A stretch of DNA of 52,102 nucleotides from Phycisphaerae bacterium (GTDB taxonomy: Bacteria > Planctomycetota > Phycisphaerae > Sedimentisphaerales > Anaerobacaceae): the NCBI GenBank assembly GCA_021736645.1, contig JAIPFM010000193.1:1-52102 (forward strand), in the 5' to 3' direction. This document shows, piece by piece, positions 1 through 8,464 of the stretch. Both the position numbers and the translations under genes were made by a program. The notes below the pieces were generated by a model, which saw nothing but the letters and a program-made list of their open reading frames with translations, did no database searches and was not told where the DNA came from. Within the stretch, counting starts at the first letter, position 1, and every line of letters starts with the position of its first letter.

Positions 1-580
1 ATTGATCGTCATGATGCCTGGTCTCAATCCCTGCCAGAGTCGGATTAGCGATAACCGACTTCCTTTCTGAAGGCTGAACAGGCGTACTCTACTTTGGCTG
101 CGCAAACGGATCTTGGGCGTCGTCCCACGTGCCGCCCTGGCTCAATATCGGGTACACGGCCGCAGGAAAGCACAGGCTCTGATAGATCCGGGCCTCATGG
201 TTGTGTCCTCCTGAATAAGTTTCCCAAAACCTGCCAACACATGGTGTCATATTACAGCCGATCGGTCCCTCTGGGCAAGGACATAGTCCGGGACCGGATG
301 TGCCTGCGCTCACAGCCACTTTGCGGTGAATTGCGGTGAGAACATGTACCTTAATACCCCACGCCGCTGAGACAATTATTCCGGGACCACAGCATCACAG
401 TTTCCACCGGCCTGGGCCTCTGTGGTGGACGAGGCAATTCTGACGGACCCGGCGGCAGCGTGTTCTGGGCGGCCATTTCGGGCCATTCCTTCCGCGTTTT
501 TACAGGAGAAGGGGATACCCAATTGTGTCCGAGACTCCTTCGTGTCCTCTCAATACTGAGGGTCGAGGTCTCATATTATA
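1..580. other. Gene-poor stretch at window edge
   Basis: I see no gene I can support here. Short open frames exist on both strands but none has a start with a ribosome binding site and a recognisable protein. On the minus strand a strong AGGAGG (about 211-216) precedes an ATG near 203, but that frame closes after about 18 codons. A different minus frame stays open from 319 to 89. This could be a decayed gene, but nothing in the translation is recognisable. Confidence 0.4.
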
Positions 581-609
581 TTGATTTTTTGGCTGAAATC
601 CTTTATAAT
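581..609 (+). promoter_or_regulatory. Sigma-70-like promoter for the acyltransferase gene
   Basis: A -35 box TTGATT (581-586) and a perfect -10 box TATAAT (604-609) are separated by 17 bp, about 55 bp before the ATG at 665. Spacing and sequence fit a housekeeping sigma factor. Confidence 0.6.
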
Positions 610-664
610 CTTCACTATGTTGTGGGCACGTTCAAAGACTACCCTCTTCCCCCGGTAACATGAT

Positions 665-1861
665 ATGGAAACGGACATTTTTATAACAGGACATGTGTCA
701 GCCACATCTGTGGATGTCCAGTCCCGGTCCACCCACCGTCTGTTGTTCCTGGACAATATTCGTGTGCTGCTGACGCTCCTGGTACTTATGTTTCACTTGA
801 TGAGCACCTATGCAGGAGCCGGGCTATGGCACTACAAGGAAGGACGTGAGGATCTCGTGACCCATGCACTGGGTGCCTGGTTTGTTGCGGTATGCCACGC
901 GTTTTTCATAGGCCTCTTCTTTTTTATCTCGGCCTACTTTGTACCCGGCTCCTATGATCGTAAGGGACCTGTTCGCTTCCTGAAAGACCGACTGATACGC
1001 CTGGGCATTCCCCTGGTTTTGTATAGCTGGATCGTCCGTCCCCTGTTTGTCTGGCTGGACCCAGTCAAGTCTCAGGGGCGTGGTCTTGCCTTTAAGGACT
1101 TCATCACAACAGACTATTTCAAGCACAATGATATCCTGGGTCCCGGGCCCCTGTGGTTCATCATGGCTCTGCTCATGTTTTCACTGGCGTATGTACCATG
1201 GCGGCTTTTGATCCAATCACATGCCGTCAGGGGAATCACTGCCAACAGATTTCCCAGCCAGGCTGTGATTGGCCTCTTTGCGTTGCTCCTGGGTATCGTG
1301 ACTTTTTTGGTGCGATTAAAGTGTCCCATTGGCTGGAATTTCAAGGTAGTGAATCTTCAACTGCCCTTTTTCACCCAGTACGTGTTGCTGTTTGTTATGG
1401 GTTTGATCGCCTATCACCATGACTGGTTCTCAAGCCTGATCGACAGTTCGGGGCGGCTCTGGCTGAGAATGGCCGGTTGTATGGCCCTGCTGTTTTGGCC
1501 TCTGATGCTGGTCGGCAAGGCCAATGTCAGCTTGACCCCCTTTCTGGGTGGCTGGCACTGGCAGGCCTTTGGCCTGGCCGTGTGGGAGTCGTTTCTCTGT
1601 GTCAGCATGTGCATTGGTTTGGTCTATTGGTTCCATCGCTACTGCAACCACCAGGGTAGAGCGGCCGCATTTCTCACAAGAAACGCCTACACCGTGTACC
1701 TGATCCATGAGGTGGTGATCATTAGCGTTGCCTATGCCATGCGTGATGTGAGCCTTTATCCACTACTCAAGTGGGTTTTTGTGTCGCTGATGGCCATCCC
1801 GCTGTGCTTTGCAGTCAGCGCCTTGATCCGCAAACTGCCCTGGACAGACCGGGTTCTGTAA
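665..1861 (+). CDS. Acyltransferase family 3 integral membrane protein
   Basis: The 398-residue protein has about ten hydrophobic segments and the layout of acyltransferase-3 (OafA/OpgC-like) enzymes, which move acyl groups from the cytoplasm onto surface glycans. After a polar N-terminus of about 25 residues comes LFLDNIRVLLTLLVLMFH, matching the family's first membrane helix with its Asp, Arg and His. A second family-like block, RLIRLGIPLVLYSW, lies near residue 115. The closest named type I can suggest is the OpgC-like glucan succinyltransferase, but the acceptor cannot be read from sequence. No clear ribosome binding site precedes the ATG; it is the first start after the promoter at 581-609. 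The gene stands alone and converges on cimA. Confidence 0.8.
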   Translation: METDIFITGHVSATSVDVQSRSTHRLLFLDNIRVLLTLLVLMFHLMSTYAGAGLWHYKEGREDLVTHALGAWFVAVCHAFFIGLFFFISAYFVPGSYDRKGPVRFLKDRLIRLGIPLVLYSWIVRPLFVWLDPVKSQGRGLAFKDFITTDYFKHNDILGPGPLWFIMALLMFSLAYVPWRLLIQSHAVRGITANRFPSQAVIGLFALLLGIVTFLVRLKCPIGWNFKVVNLQLPFFTQYVLLFVMGLIAYHHDWFSSLIDSSGRLWLRMAGCMALLFWPLMLVGKANVSLTPFLGGWHWQAFGLAVWESFLCVSMCIGLVYWFHRYCNHQGRAAAFLTRNAYTVYLIHEVVIISVAYAMRDVSLYPLLKWVFVSLMAIPLCFAVSALIRKLPWTDRVL

Positions 1862-1914
1862 CCACGGAACGAGGATGATAGTAAGACACAAGATCAAACT
1901 GATTCTAGAAACGC

Positions 1915-3480
1915 CTACTCCCTGGCATCCTTGTTGAGCTTGTACTCGACGCTATCCACCAGTGCCAACCAGGAGGCCTGGATGATGTTTTCCGACACGC
2001 CCACTGTGCCCCAGGTGGAAGTCTTGTCCCGGGACTCGATGATCACGCGTACGCGTGCGGCCGTGCCTTCTCTGGCATTGACCACACGCACCTTGTAATC
2101 GAACAGATGCATATCTTTGATGCCCGGGTAGAATTGGATCAAGGACTTTCTCAGGGCCGCGTCCAGGGCATTGACCGGGCCGTCGCCCTCACCCACCACG
2201 TGCTCGATCTCATCACCCACACGCAGCTTGACTGTGGCCTCTGTGATGGTGTCACCGGTTCCGCGTTCTTCCACGTTCACATGGTACTTGATGAGGTCAA
2301 AGGACGGGACAAATGTGCCCATCTCTTTTTTGACCAGAAGATCAAAGCTGGCGTCTGCCGCTTCAAACTGATAGCCTTCATTTTCGAGGTCCTGAACGCG
2401 CTGAAGGACCTTCTGGGCGAGGACCTTGTCTTGCGCCACCTGGGTCTTTTCCAGGGCAGCCAGCACATTGGACTTGCCGCTCAATTCCGAAATGAGGAAG
2501 CGACGTTCATTGCCCACAGTGTCAGGGTCAATGTGCTCGTAGGATCCCTTGGCCTTGCGCAGGGCATTGACATGCAGGCCTGCCTTGTGTGCAAACGCAC
2601 TGTGCCCCACATAGGGCATTTGGCCCACAGGGGACAGATTGCCGATCTCGAAGATGTACCTGGATATCTCAGTGAGGCCCTGGATCTTTTCAGGTGTGAT
2701 GACCTGATAGCCCATCTTCAGGGCCAGATTGGCCATGATGGAGCACAGATTGGCATTGCCGCAGCGTTCACCGATCCCATTGATCGTGCCCTGGACCTGA
2801 CGGGCCCCGGCCCGCACACCGGCCAGGGTGTTGGCCACTGCGCAGTCCGTGTCATTGTGTGTATGGATGCCGATCTCCGCGCCCGGCAGATGCCGGCACA
2901 CGGCCTGTGTGATGGCATACACCTCGTCCGGCAGACACCCGCCATTGGTGTCGCACAACACGATGACATCGGCCCTGGCCTCGGCCACGGCTGTGAGGAC
3001 CTTGAGTGTGTATTCAGGATTGGCCTTGTAGCCATCAAAGAAATGCTCTGCATCAAAGATGGTTTCAATGCCCTTTTGCTTCATGTAGGACACAGAGTCC
3101 GCGCAGATGGTGAGGTTGTCGTCCAGGCTGCACCCCAACACATGGATCACGTGCATCTCAGAGGCCTTGCCCACCATGGTGGCCACTGTTGTGTTGCTGG
3201 CGAGCATGGACCGGATGGACAGGTCGTCTTCCACTCGGGTGTCAGCGCGCCGTGTATTGCCAAACGCCGCGACCTTGGCATGCTTCAAACCCTGCTCAGG
3301 CAAACGCTGAAAAAACTGCATTTCCTTGTCATTGGAGGCAGCATAGCCCCCTTCTATGTAATCCACACCCAGATCATCCAGGGCCCTGGCAATGGCAAGT
3401 TTGTCTTCCAGGGAAAAACTCACGCCCTCTGCCTGCATGCCGTCACGCAGTGTAGTATCGTATATACTGACTTTTTCCAT
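1915..3480 (-). CDS. cimA: (R)-citramalate synthase
   Basis: The 521-residue enzyme condenses acetyl-CoA and pyruvate to (R)-citramalate, the threonine-independent entry to isoleucine synthesis. The N-terminal TIM barrel opens with DTTLRDGMQ (residues 8-16), the signature of the isopropylmalate/homocitrate/citramalate synthase family. HTHND (206-210) supplies the metal-binding histidines, and LCDTNGGCLPDE lies near 175. The C-terminal 120 residues match the LeuA-type regulatory dimer domain, so isoleucine feedback control is plausible. The length and the GGCLPDE block favour the CimA branch over LeuA. The ribosome binding site is weak (GAGA-like). It is the last gene of the argC - amidase - argJ - cimA run, 21 bp after argJ. 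Confidence 0.9.
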   Translation of the reverse strand: MEKVSIYDTTLRDGMQAEGVSFSLEDKLAIARALDDLGVDYIEGGYAASNDKEMQFFQRLPEQGLKHAKVAAFGNTRRADTRVEDDLSIRSMLASNTTVATMVGKASEMHVIHVLGCSLDDNLTICADSVSYMKQKGIETIFDAEHFFDGYKANPEYTLKVLTAVAEARADVIVLCDTNGGCLPDEVYAITQAVCRHLPGAEIGIHTHNDTDCAVANTLAGVRAGARQVQGTINGIGERCGNANLCSIMANLALKMGYQVITPEKIQGLTEISRYIFEIGNLSPVGQMPYVGHSAFAHKAGLHVNALRKAKGSYEHIDPDTVGNERRFLISELSGKSNVLAALEKTQVAQDKVLAQKVLQRVQDLENEGYQFEAADASFDLLVKKEMGTFVPSFDLIKYHVNVEERGTGDTITEATVKLRVGDEIEHVVGEGDGPVNALDAALRKSLIQFYPGIKDMHLFDYKVRVVNAREGTAARVRVIIESRDKTSTWGTVGVSENIIQASWLALVDSVEYKLNKDARE

Positions 3481-3501
3481 GATGGGGTCTCTACTCTAAT
3501 T

Positions 3502-4704
3502 TTAGGTATGGTAATCCGCGTTGATGGTGACGTATTCCCGGCTGAGGTCCACGCCGTAGCAGAAGTCTGTGGCCTTGCCCACGCCCAGGTCCACGGTGAT
3601 GGTGTGCTCTGTCTGAGACACGATGCGGCTGGCCTGTTTGACGTCAAACCTGGCGGGCTGGCCATTGCGAAATACGGTGAGCTTGTCGAGTTTGCACGTG
3701 AGTTTGTCAGGATTGACCCGGGCCCTGGATGACCCCACCGCACAGATGATGCGCCCCCAGTTGGGATCACCGCCGTTCACAGCGCACTTGACCAGGTCAT
3801 AATTGGCCACGGCCCGGGCAGCGATCGCTGCGTCTGTCTGCGTGGCTGCGCCTGTGACCACGACCTTGAACATGCGTGTGGCCCCTTCTGCATCCAGGGC
3901 CATCTGCCTGGCCAGGTCGTCGCAAAGGGCCTCCAGGGCCCTGGCAAACCTGGCAAAGTTTGCATCCTGCCGGGTGACAGTCGGGTGGCCGGCCAGGCCG
4001 GAGGTCAGCAGGATTGCCGTGTCATTGGTACTCTGGTGGCCGTCCACAGTCAGCTTGTTCAGGGAATTGCCGATGGCCTGCGACAAGGCCCTGTTGAGCA
4101 GGGATTTGCTGATGGCCATGTCCGTGGTCATGAAACACAGGGTGGTGGCCATGTTGGGGCCGATCATGCCTGCGCCCTTGACTGTGCCTGCCAGGGTCAC
4201 GTCTTTGCCTGCGATCTTGATGCGCTGAACAGCCTGCTTGGGTCTGGTGTCCGTGGTCATGATGGCCTTGGCAAAGTCCAGCCCGGCCCTGGCCGTGTCA
4301 GACAGGCGTGTGACAGCCTGCGCAATACCGGCTGTAATCACGGGCATGGGCAGGGGATGGCCGATGATGCCTGTGGATGCCAGGAGGACCTGATGAGGCT
4401 CGCACGCCAGGCCCTGCGCTGTCAGGCGGCACATGGCCACAGCATCCTTGAAGCCCTGCTTGCCTGTACAGGTGTTGGCATTGCCGGAATTGGCCACCAC
4501 AGCATAGACCCTGGCACTTCGGGTGTGCTCACGACACACCTCCACGGCAGCAGACACCACCTGATTCGTGGTAAACACGGCCGCAGACCTGGCACCTGTA
4601 GCACAAAATATCACGCCCAGATCCGGTTTTCCGGATCGTTTGATGCCGCAGGGCAACCCCGCCACTTGAAATCCCCTGGGTGCCGTAATGCTCTGATTGG
4701 CCAT
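3502..4704 (-). CDS. argJ: Bifunctional ornithine acetyltransferase / N-acetylglutamate synthase
   Basis: ArgJ transfers the acetyl group from N-acetylornithine to glutamate (cyclic arginine pathway) and may also make N-acetylglutamate from acetyl-CoA. The 400-residue product carries the self-cleavage site KGAGMIGPNMATTLCF. Processing is expected between Ala186 and Thr187, giving alpha and beta chains with Thr187 as nucleophile. VVANSGNANTCTG, the oxyanion-side block, lies near residue 70. The start is the ATG at 4704, six bases after GGAG; the TTG two codons upstream sits on top of the ribosome binding site. argB and argD are not in the window, so the rest of the pathway is encoded elsewhere. 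The first 70% of family-specific residues look intact. Confidence 0.92.
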   Translation of the reverse strand: MANQSITAPRGFQVAGLPCGIKRSGKPDLGVIFCATGARSAAVFTTNQVVSAAVEVCREHTRSARVYAVVANSGNANTCTGKQGFKDAVAMCRLTAQGLACEPHQVLLASTGIIGHPLPMPVITAGIAQAVTRLSDTARAGLDFAKAIMTTDTRPKQAVQRIKIAGKDVTLAGTVKGAGMIGPNMATTLCFMTTDMAISKSLLNRALSQAIGNSLNKLTVDGHQSTNDTAILLTSGLAGHPTVTRQDANFARFARALEALCDDLARQMALDAEGATRMFKVVVTGAATQTDAAIAARAVANYDLVKCAVNGGDPNWGRIICAVGSSRARVNPDKLTCKLDKLTVFRNGQPARFDVKQASRIVSQTEHTITVDLGVGKATDFCYGVDLSREYVTINADYHT

Positions 4705-4725
4705 TGCCAACTCCTTGTAAAATGG

Positions 4726-4808
4726 TTTTCAGTGTTCCGTTTTGAGTTTTCAGTTGCAGGCATTGTACCGTCAATCAACTGCGATCTGCGATCCGCGATC
4801 TGTGATCT
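4726..4808. repeat. Short intergenic repeats: TTTTCAGT units and a 7-bp GCGATCT array
   Basis: The gap between argJ and the amidase gene holds two low-complexity blocks. TTTTCAGT occurs at 4726-4733 and 4747-4754. Four tandem 7-mers, GCGATCT, GCGATCC, GCGATCT and GTGATCT, run from 4781 to 4808. The CAGTTTTCAG theme reappears at 23901-23970, so this looks like a genome-wide short intergenic repeat family rather than a local accident. Function is unknown. Confidence 0.6.
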
Positions 4809-4810
4809 TC

Positions 4811-5668
4811 CTAATAGCACGTCCGGTCATCAGACCGCGTGTCGTTTGTCACACACTGGCCATTGTTCAACTGGCCCTGCATGGCCAGTTCCCTGTAGCC
4901 GGTCATGGGATCGTAAAACGTCTCGCCCAGATCCACGGTATTCACCATCACGCCTGTGCGATTGCGCGGCAGACGCTTGACCACCTTGCCGTCCGGCCGG
5001 ATAAAGGCTGAGCCATAGGGACTGTAGTACCCACTGGCATTGCACATACTGACCCACAAGCCATTGGATGCGGCCCTGCACTGCATGCTCTGGACCATGA
5101 TGTCACTGTGTACACTCGGACCCTTCTGTCGGGCATTGTAGAATGACTGAAAGATGCATTGCACGCCCTGCGCGTACAAGGCCCTGTACAACTCCGGAAA
5201 ACGCACGTCAAAACAGATCAACAAGGCACATCTGATCTTGTTTATTTCGAAGACCACCCAATGGTCACCGGGCGTATATCGACGCAATTCCACCTTAAGA
5301 CAGAACCGCTTATCATAACGGTCCGTGATTCTGCCCTGAGGATCGATCAGATACAGAGAGTTGTGCGGCTTGGCCACGGTCTCAAGACGATGTGAACTGC
5401 CAAGCACGACCCACACGCCCAGTTGGGCAGCCAGGGCCATGATGGACTCAGTCTCTCGTTTTAAGGCAGCCCAGTCAAAATGCACAAAATTAGGCAAGTC
5501 GATGCCCGCATAGCCACTCAGGGCTGTCTCAGGAAAGTGAACCAGTTGGGCCCCGGACTCGGCGGCCTGAGTCATGAGACGGCGAATGGCCTGCCCATTG
5601 CGTTCAATAGACCCACTTACAGAGAACTGGCACGTGCCGATAGAGAGTGTTTTGCTCGGCTTGTTCAT
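4811..5668 (-). CDS. Nitrilase-superfamily carbon-nitrogen hydrolase
   Basis: The 285-residue protein is a cytoplasmic amidase-type hydrolase of the nitrilase superfamily. The Glu-Lys-Cys triad is visible: Glu47 in FPETALSG, Lys120 in DKRF and Cys152 in LLICFDVRFPE. Such enzymes hydrolyse amides, N-carbamoyl compounds or omega-amides; the exact substrate cannot be named. Its gene starts 2 bp after the argC stop and sits between argC and argJ, so it is very likely co-transcribed. A role in arginine, ornithine or carbamoyl-amine metabolism is a fair inference, but N-carbamoylputrescine amidase and omega-amidase are both possible. No strong ribosome binding site precedes the ATG, which suggests translational coupling to argC. 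Confidence 0.85.
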   Translation of the reverse strand: MNKPSKTLSIGTCQFSVSGSIERNGQAIRRLMTQAAESGAQLVHFPETALSGYAGIDLPNFVHFDWAALKRETESIMALAAQLGVWVVLGSSHRLETVAKPHNSLYLIDPQGRITDRYDKRFCLKVELRRYTPGDHWVVFEINKIRCALLICFDVRFPELYRALYAQGVQCIFQSFYNARQKGPSVHSDIMVQSMQCRAASNGLWVSMCNASGYYSPYGSAFIRPDGKVVKRLPRNRTGVMVNTVDLGETFYDPMTGYRELAMQGQLNNGQCVTNDTRSDDRTCY

Positions 5669-5670
5669 GG

Positions 5671-6678
5671 TTACAGCAATCCCAGAGATTCATCCAGGCC
5701 AAACAGGATGTTCATGTTCTGGATGGCCTGACCGGACGCCCCCTTGACCAGGTTGTCGATTGCAGAAAAGATCACGACCCTGTTCTTCACCACTGTGGGG
5801 AAGATATGACAGTAATTCGTACGTGACACGTTCTTGAGGTGCGGGCTGCCCGCACAGATCTGAACGAATCGCTCATTGGCATAAAAGTCTTCATACAGAG
5901 CCATCAGATCCTTGGCGGACACCTCTTCTTTGGGCTCCATGTAAACGGTCGACAGGATACCGCGGTCAAACGGGCCTGCATGGGGCTGAAAAATCACATT
6001 GACCGGGGCCCCTGCCACGTCAGAGACCACCTGCTCGATTTCCGGCATATGTCGATGCACACCCATGCCATAGGCAAACAGATTCTCGTTCATGTTGGGA
6101 AAGTGAAACAGCACATTGGGATTCTTGCCGCCCCCGGACACGCCGGTCACTGAATTGACGATCACCGTATCTGTCTTGACCAGACCCCTGGCCAGCACCG
6201 GGGCGCAGGCCAGCGCCGCTGTGGTGGGAAAACACCCGGGATTGGCCACCAGATTGGTGTGCCTGATCTGCTCCCTGTACAGTTCGGGCAGGCCATAGGC
6301 CGCAACCTTGAGATTGGCCTGGTCCGTGTGTTCCTGATAGTATTTTTCGTACACTGCCACATCCTTGATGCGATAGTCGGCACTGAAATCCACGACCTTG
6401 CAGCCGGCAGCCAGCAGCTTGGGCACAAATCCCATGGAGACCTTGTGAGGCAGGCAGCACAGCACCACATCGGCTTTATCCGCAAGTACATCCAGGTCCA
6501 GGGGGACCACGTCCAGGTCCAGACGCCCTTTGAACTGTCCGAACAACTGACCGAGATGACCACACTCCTGGGGCAAGGCTGTCAGATACGTCACTTCTGC
6601 CTGGGGATGACGCAACAGTATTTCAATGGAATCCGCACCTGTGTACCCACTGGCACCAATAATCGCAACACGAACCAT
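5671..6678 (-). CDS. argC: N-acetyl-gamma-glutamyl-phosphate reductase
   Basis: ArgC reduces N-acetylglutamyl phosphate with NADPH to the semialdehyde, the third step of arginine synthesis. The 335-residue product begins with VRVAIIGASGYTG, the nucleotide-binding loop, and carries the catalytic Cys149 in NPGCFPT. The start is the ATG at 6678, preceded by AAAGGAGT five bases away. An in-frame ATG six codons upstream would place the ribosome binding site inside the coding sequence, so I reject it. A strong terminator at 6701-6738 lies just upstream, so either read-through from rplM-rpsI or an unseen promoter in the 22-bp remainder drives the operon. Confidence 0.93.
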   Translation of the reverse strand: MVRVAIIGASGYTGADSIEILLRHPQAEVTYLTALPQECGHLGQLFGQFKGRLDLDVVPLDLDVLADKADVVLCCLPHKVSMGFVPKLLAAGCKVVDFSADYRIKDVAVYEKYYQEHTDQANLKVAAYGLPELYREQIRHTNLVANPGCFPTTAALACAPVLARGLVKTDTVIVNSVTGVSGGGKNPNVLFHFPNMNENLFAYGMGVHRHMPEIEQVVSDVAGAPVNVIFQPHAGPFDRGILSTVYMEPKEEVSAKDLMALYEDFYANERFVQICAGSPHLKNVSRTNYCHIFPTVVKNRVVIFSAIDNLVKGASGQAIQNMNILFGLDESLGLL

Positions 6679-6700
6679 AGTCACTCCTTTAAGCAAAGCC

Positions 6701-6738
6701 TATAAAAAAACAGCCGCCGAATTTGACCTCGGCGGCTG
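6701..6738 (-). terminator. Intrinsic terminator after rpsI
   Basis: On the minus strand a perfect 10-bp stem (CAGCCGCCGA paired with TCGGCGGCTG, 6711-6720 and 6729-6738) with an 8-base loop is followed by seven T residues. It lies 33 bp after the rpsI stop and 22 bp before the argC start, so it separates ribosomal protein from arginine gene expression. Confidence 0.9.
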
Positions 6739-6771
6739 AATAGGTATTCCAATAATGCAAATAGTGCAGGA

Positions 6772-7257
6772 CTAGCGTTTTGAGAACTGGAATCTCTTTC
6801 GAGCACCCTTTTGGCCCGGTTTCTTTCTTTCGACCATACGCGGATCGCGAGTCAGGTGACCGCTGTCACGCAAGGCCTGGAGATAGTTCTCATCATAGTT
6901 TTTCAAGGCCCTGGCCATACCGAGCAGGGAAGCACCGGACTGACCTGTGGTGCCGCCGCCCTTGACATTGATGAACACATCAAAGTTGTTCACAGCGTCC
7001 ACGGCTTTCAGAGGCGCCAATACATTGTTCTGGTCCTGTACCCGACGGAAATAGTCCGTCAGTTCCTTTCTATTGACCATGAGCTTGCCAGAACCGGGTT
7101 TGATTCTAACGCGAGCCACAGAACTTTTGCGTCTACCAGTACCCCACCAGAAACCACCCCTGTCTGCCACTGTCTTTCTGGCCACTGCCGGGGCTGCCTT
7201 GGGGACTTCTGGCTGGATGGTTTCGATATTCAAACTTTCGCCTTGTACTTCTGTCAT
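6772..7257 (-). CDS. rpsI: 30S ribosomal protein S9
   Basis: S9 is a universal small-subunit protein whose C-terminal tail reaches the P-site tRNA. The 161-residue product contains GTGRRKSSVARVRI, the family opening, then GGGTTGQSGA and the basic tail ending KRFQFSKR, with the terminal Lys-Arg typical of S9. It carries an extra N-terminal segment of about 35 residues rich in Ala, Pro and Glu, absent from E. coli S9 (130 residues). The start is ATG 7257, nine bases after AGGA; the TTG two codons upstream is too close to the ribosome binding site. The gene follows rplM by 11 bp in the usual L13-S9 pair. Confidence 0.95.
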   Translation of the reverse strand: MTEVQGESLNIETIQPEVPKAAPAVARKTVADRGGFWWGTGRRKSSVARVRIKPGSGKLMVNRKELTDYFRRVQDQNNVLAPLKAVDAVNNFDVFINVKGGGTTGQSGASLLGMARALKNYDENYLQALRDSGHLTRDPRMVERKKPGQKGARKRFQFSKR

Positions 7258-7268
7258 GGTCAATGTTC

Positions 7269-7712
7269 CTAATTAGCCGGGGCAAACAGGTCGATTTTTT
7301 CTGGTTTCTGAGCTTGATGCTCATGACTCGGCCCGCGATACACTTTAAGTTTCTTTAACATCTGTCGTCCAAGACGATTCTTGGGCAGCATACGCCTGAC
7401 AGCCATCTCAATGACCTTCTCCGGCTTGCGTTCCATCATCTCAGCAAAGCTGACGAACTTGCGGCCACCCGGAAAATGCGTATAGTAATCATATTCCTTC
7501 TGGTCCGCTTTTCTACCAGTCACCTTGATCTTTTCAGCATTGATCACGATCACAAAGTCACCAGTATCGATATGCTGCGTGTACGTGGGCTTATTCTTCC
7601 CCATCAACACAGGGGCTATCTGAGCAGCCATACGGCCAAGAATCGCATCCTCAGCATCCACAAGCAACCACTTCTGCTCGACTTCGTTTTTCTTTGCCAT
7701 ATAGCTTTTCAT
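7269..7712 (-). CDS. rplM: 50S ribosomal protein L13
   Basis: L13 is an early-assembly protein of the large subunit. The product of 147 residues aligns from its first residue with the family: [20 protein letters not shown] corresponds to the E. coli L13 start. It carries the GR-A loop ([10 protein letters not shown]) and [20 protein letters not shown] chose ATG 7712 because it fits the family start and has AAAGAGA eight bases upstream; an in-frame ATG at 7730 would add six residues over that site. The promoter at 7746-7773 is strong. Gene order L13-S9 is conserved across bacteria. Confidence 0.95.
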   Translation of the reverse strand: MKSYMAKKNEVEQKWLLVDAEDAILGRMAAQIAPVLMGKNKPTYTQHIDTGDFVIVINAEKIKVTGRKADQKEYDYYTHFPGGRKFVSFAEMMERKPEKVIEMAVRRMLPKNRLGRQMLKKLKVYRGPSHEHQAQKPEKIDLFAPAN

Positions 7713-7745
7713 AGCAATAGTCTCTTTCATTATGGAAAATCGTAT

Positions 7746-7773
7746 ATTTTAGGGACAAAACGAGTTTTGTCAA
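7746..7773 (-). promoter_or_regulatory. rplM-rpsI promoter with a palindrome in its spacer
   Basis: The minus strand has a perfect -35 box TTGACA (7768-7773), a 16-bp spacer and a -10 box TAAAAT (7746-7751). The spacer and -35 overlap an inverted repeat ACAAAAC-GA-GTTTTGT at 7755-7770 with 7-bp arms and a 2-bp centre. That could be an operator or simply AT-rich symmetry. The start codon lies about 35 bp downstream. Confidence 0.75.
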
Positions 7774-7816
7774 TGCAATTTTCCGATATTTCACTGCAAA
7801 GCCAAGGATTCTGAAC

Positions 7817-8464
7817 CTACGGCCTCACCTCGACCGGCATCTGAGCTGTCAATGCCTGGCCCGTGAGAAGGTCTTTGAACAGCACTCGAACCGTCAAAGA
7901 TAAGGCAGGGTCCACCCAGTCGGTCTCTAATGGAAACAGCATGCGATAGTTTACAGTCATCAGCGAAGAAAACCACTGTTTTCTCAGTTGTGCCGATGGG
8001 ATTTCCCAGGTTTTCAAAAGTGATTCAGACTGCTGCCCGGACAGATCCCAGAGCTGTACAGTCACATCGCCAGCCGCCTTGACCACATCCCCATCCCCAT
8101 CCAGGGGTCTGAGATACACACACAGCTGGTCGACCTGCCCGTCTTTGTCCCTGTCATACAGGCCGGTATATCGGGTCAACTGCACTTCGGTCACCTGGTA
8201 CAGGTCGCTGATCCCGACACCTTCAGGGAGATTCGAAAGCGCGCTGACCTGTTGACGAAGATGGAGGTTTTCCTGTTGAAGTGCCTCCAGCATTAGAGAT
8301 GACGATGCCGGTGTGCAGGGATCTGGACTTGACGCCAGTGACGCTTTGGGCTGACTCTCAGCGCATCCAAAGAGAATCACTCCCATGCCCAGACAAAAAA
8401 AACCAATGCCTGCTCTCAGGAACAGGCACCGGTGATTAAAACTCGTGTCAGCTGCCCGGATCAT
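7817..8464 (-). CDS. Small lipoprotein with coiled coil and calcium-loop-like motif
   Basis: The 215-residue product is not a named family that I recognise. It opens with a signal peptide (hydrophobic [13 protein letters not shown]) with a lipobox ending in Cys, so it should be a lipoprotein. A short heptad-like stretch ([18 protein letters not shown]) follows. Next is a region with [12 protein letters not shown], which resembles an EF-hand or dockerin loop (D-x-D-x-D-G). The remainder looks like a beta domain ([22 protein letters not shown]). The ATG at 8464 overlaps the end of clpP by 17 bp in another frame, which suggests translational coupling and membership of the tig-clpP-clpP operon. 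The reading frame is open further upstream inside clpP, but that is overlap, not an added domain. Confidence 0.7.
   Translation of the reverse strand: MIRAADTSFNHRCLFLRAGIGFFCLGMGVILFGCAESQPKASLASSPDPCTPASSSLMLEALQQENLHLRQQVSALSNLPEGVGISDLYQVTEVQLTRYTGLYDRDKDGQVDQLCVYLRPLDGDGDVVKAAGDVTVQLWDLSGQQSESLLKTWEIPSAQLRKQWFSSLMTVNYRMLFPLETDWVDPALSLTVRVLFKDLLTGQALTAQMPVEVRP

Noticed and set aside
2107-3732. 541-codon open frame on the plus strand
   Set aside because: It is antisense to cimA and argJ. Its composition (many His, Gly, Leu) is that of a shadow frame, with no ribosome binding site.
3985-4980. 331-codon open frame on the plus strand
   Set aside because: Antisense to argJ and the amidase, crossing an intergenic repeat; no start signal or recognisable family.
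4811-5668. Assignment of the nitrilase-family gene as N-carbamoylputrescine amidase
   Set aside because: The triad is clear, but the branch cannot be set from motifs alone, so no gene symbol is given.
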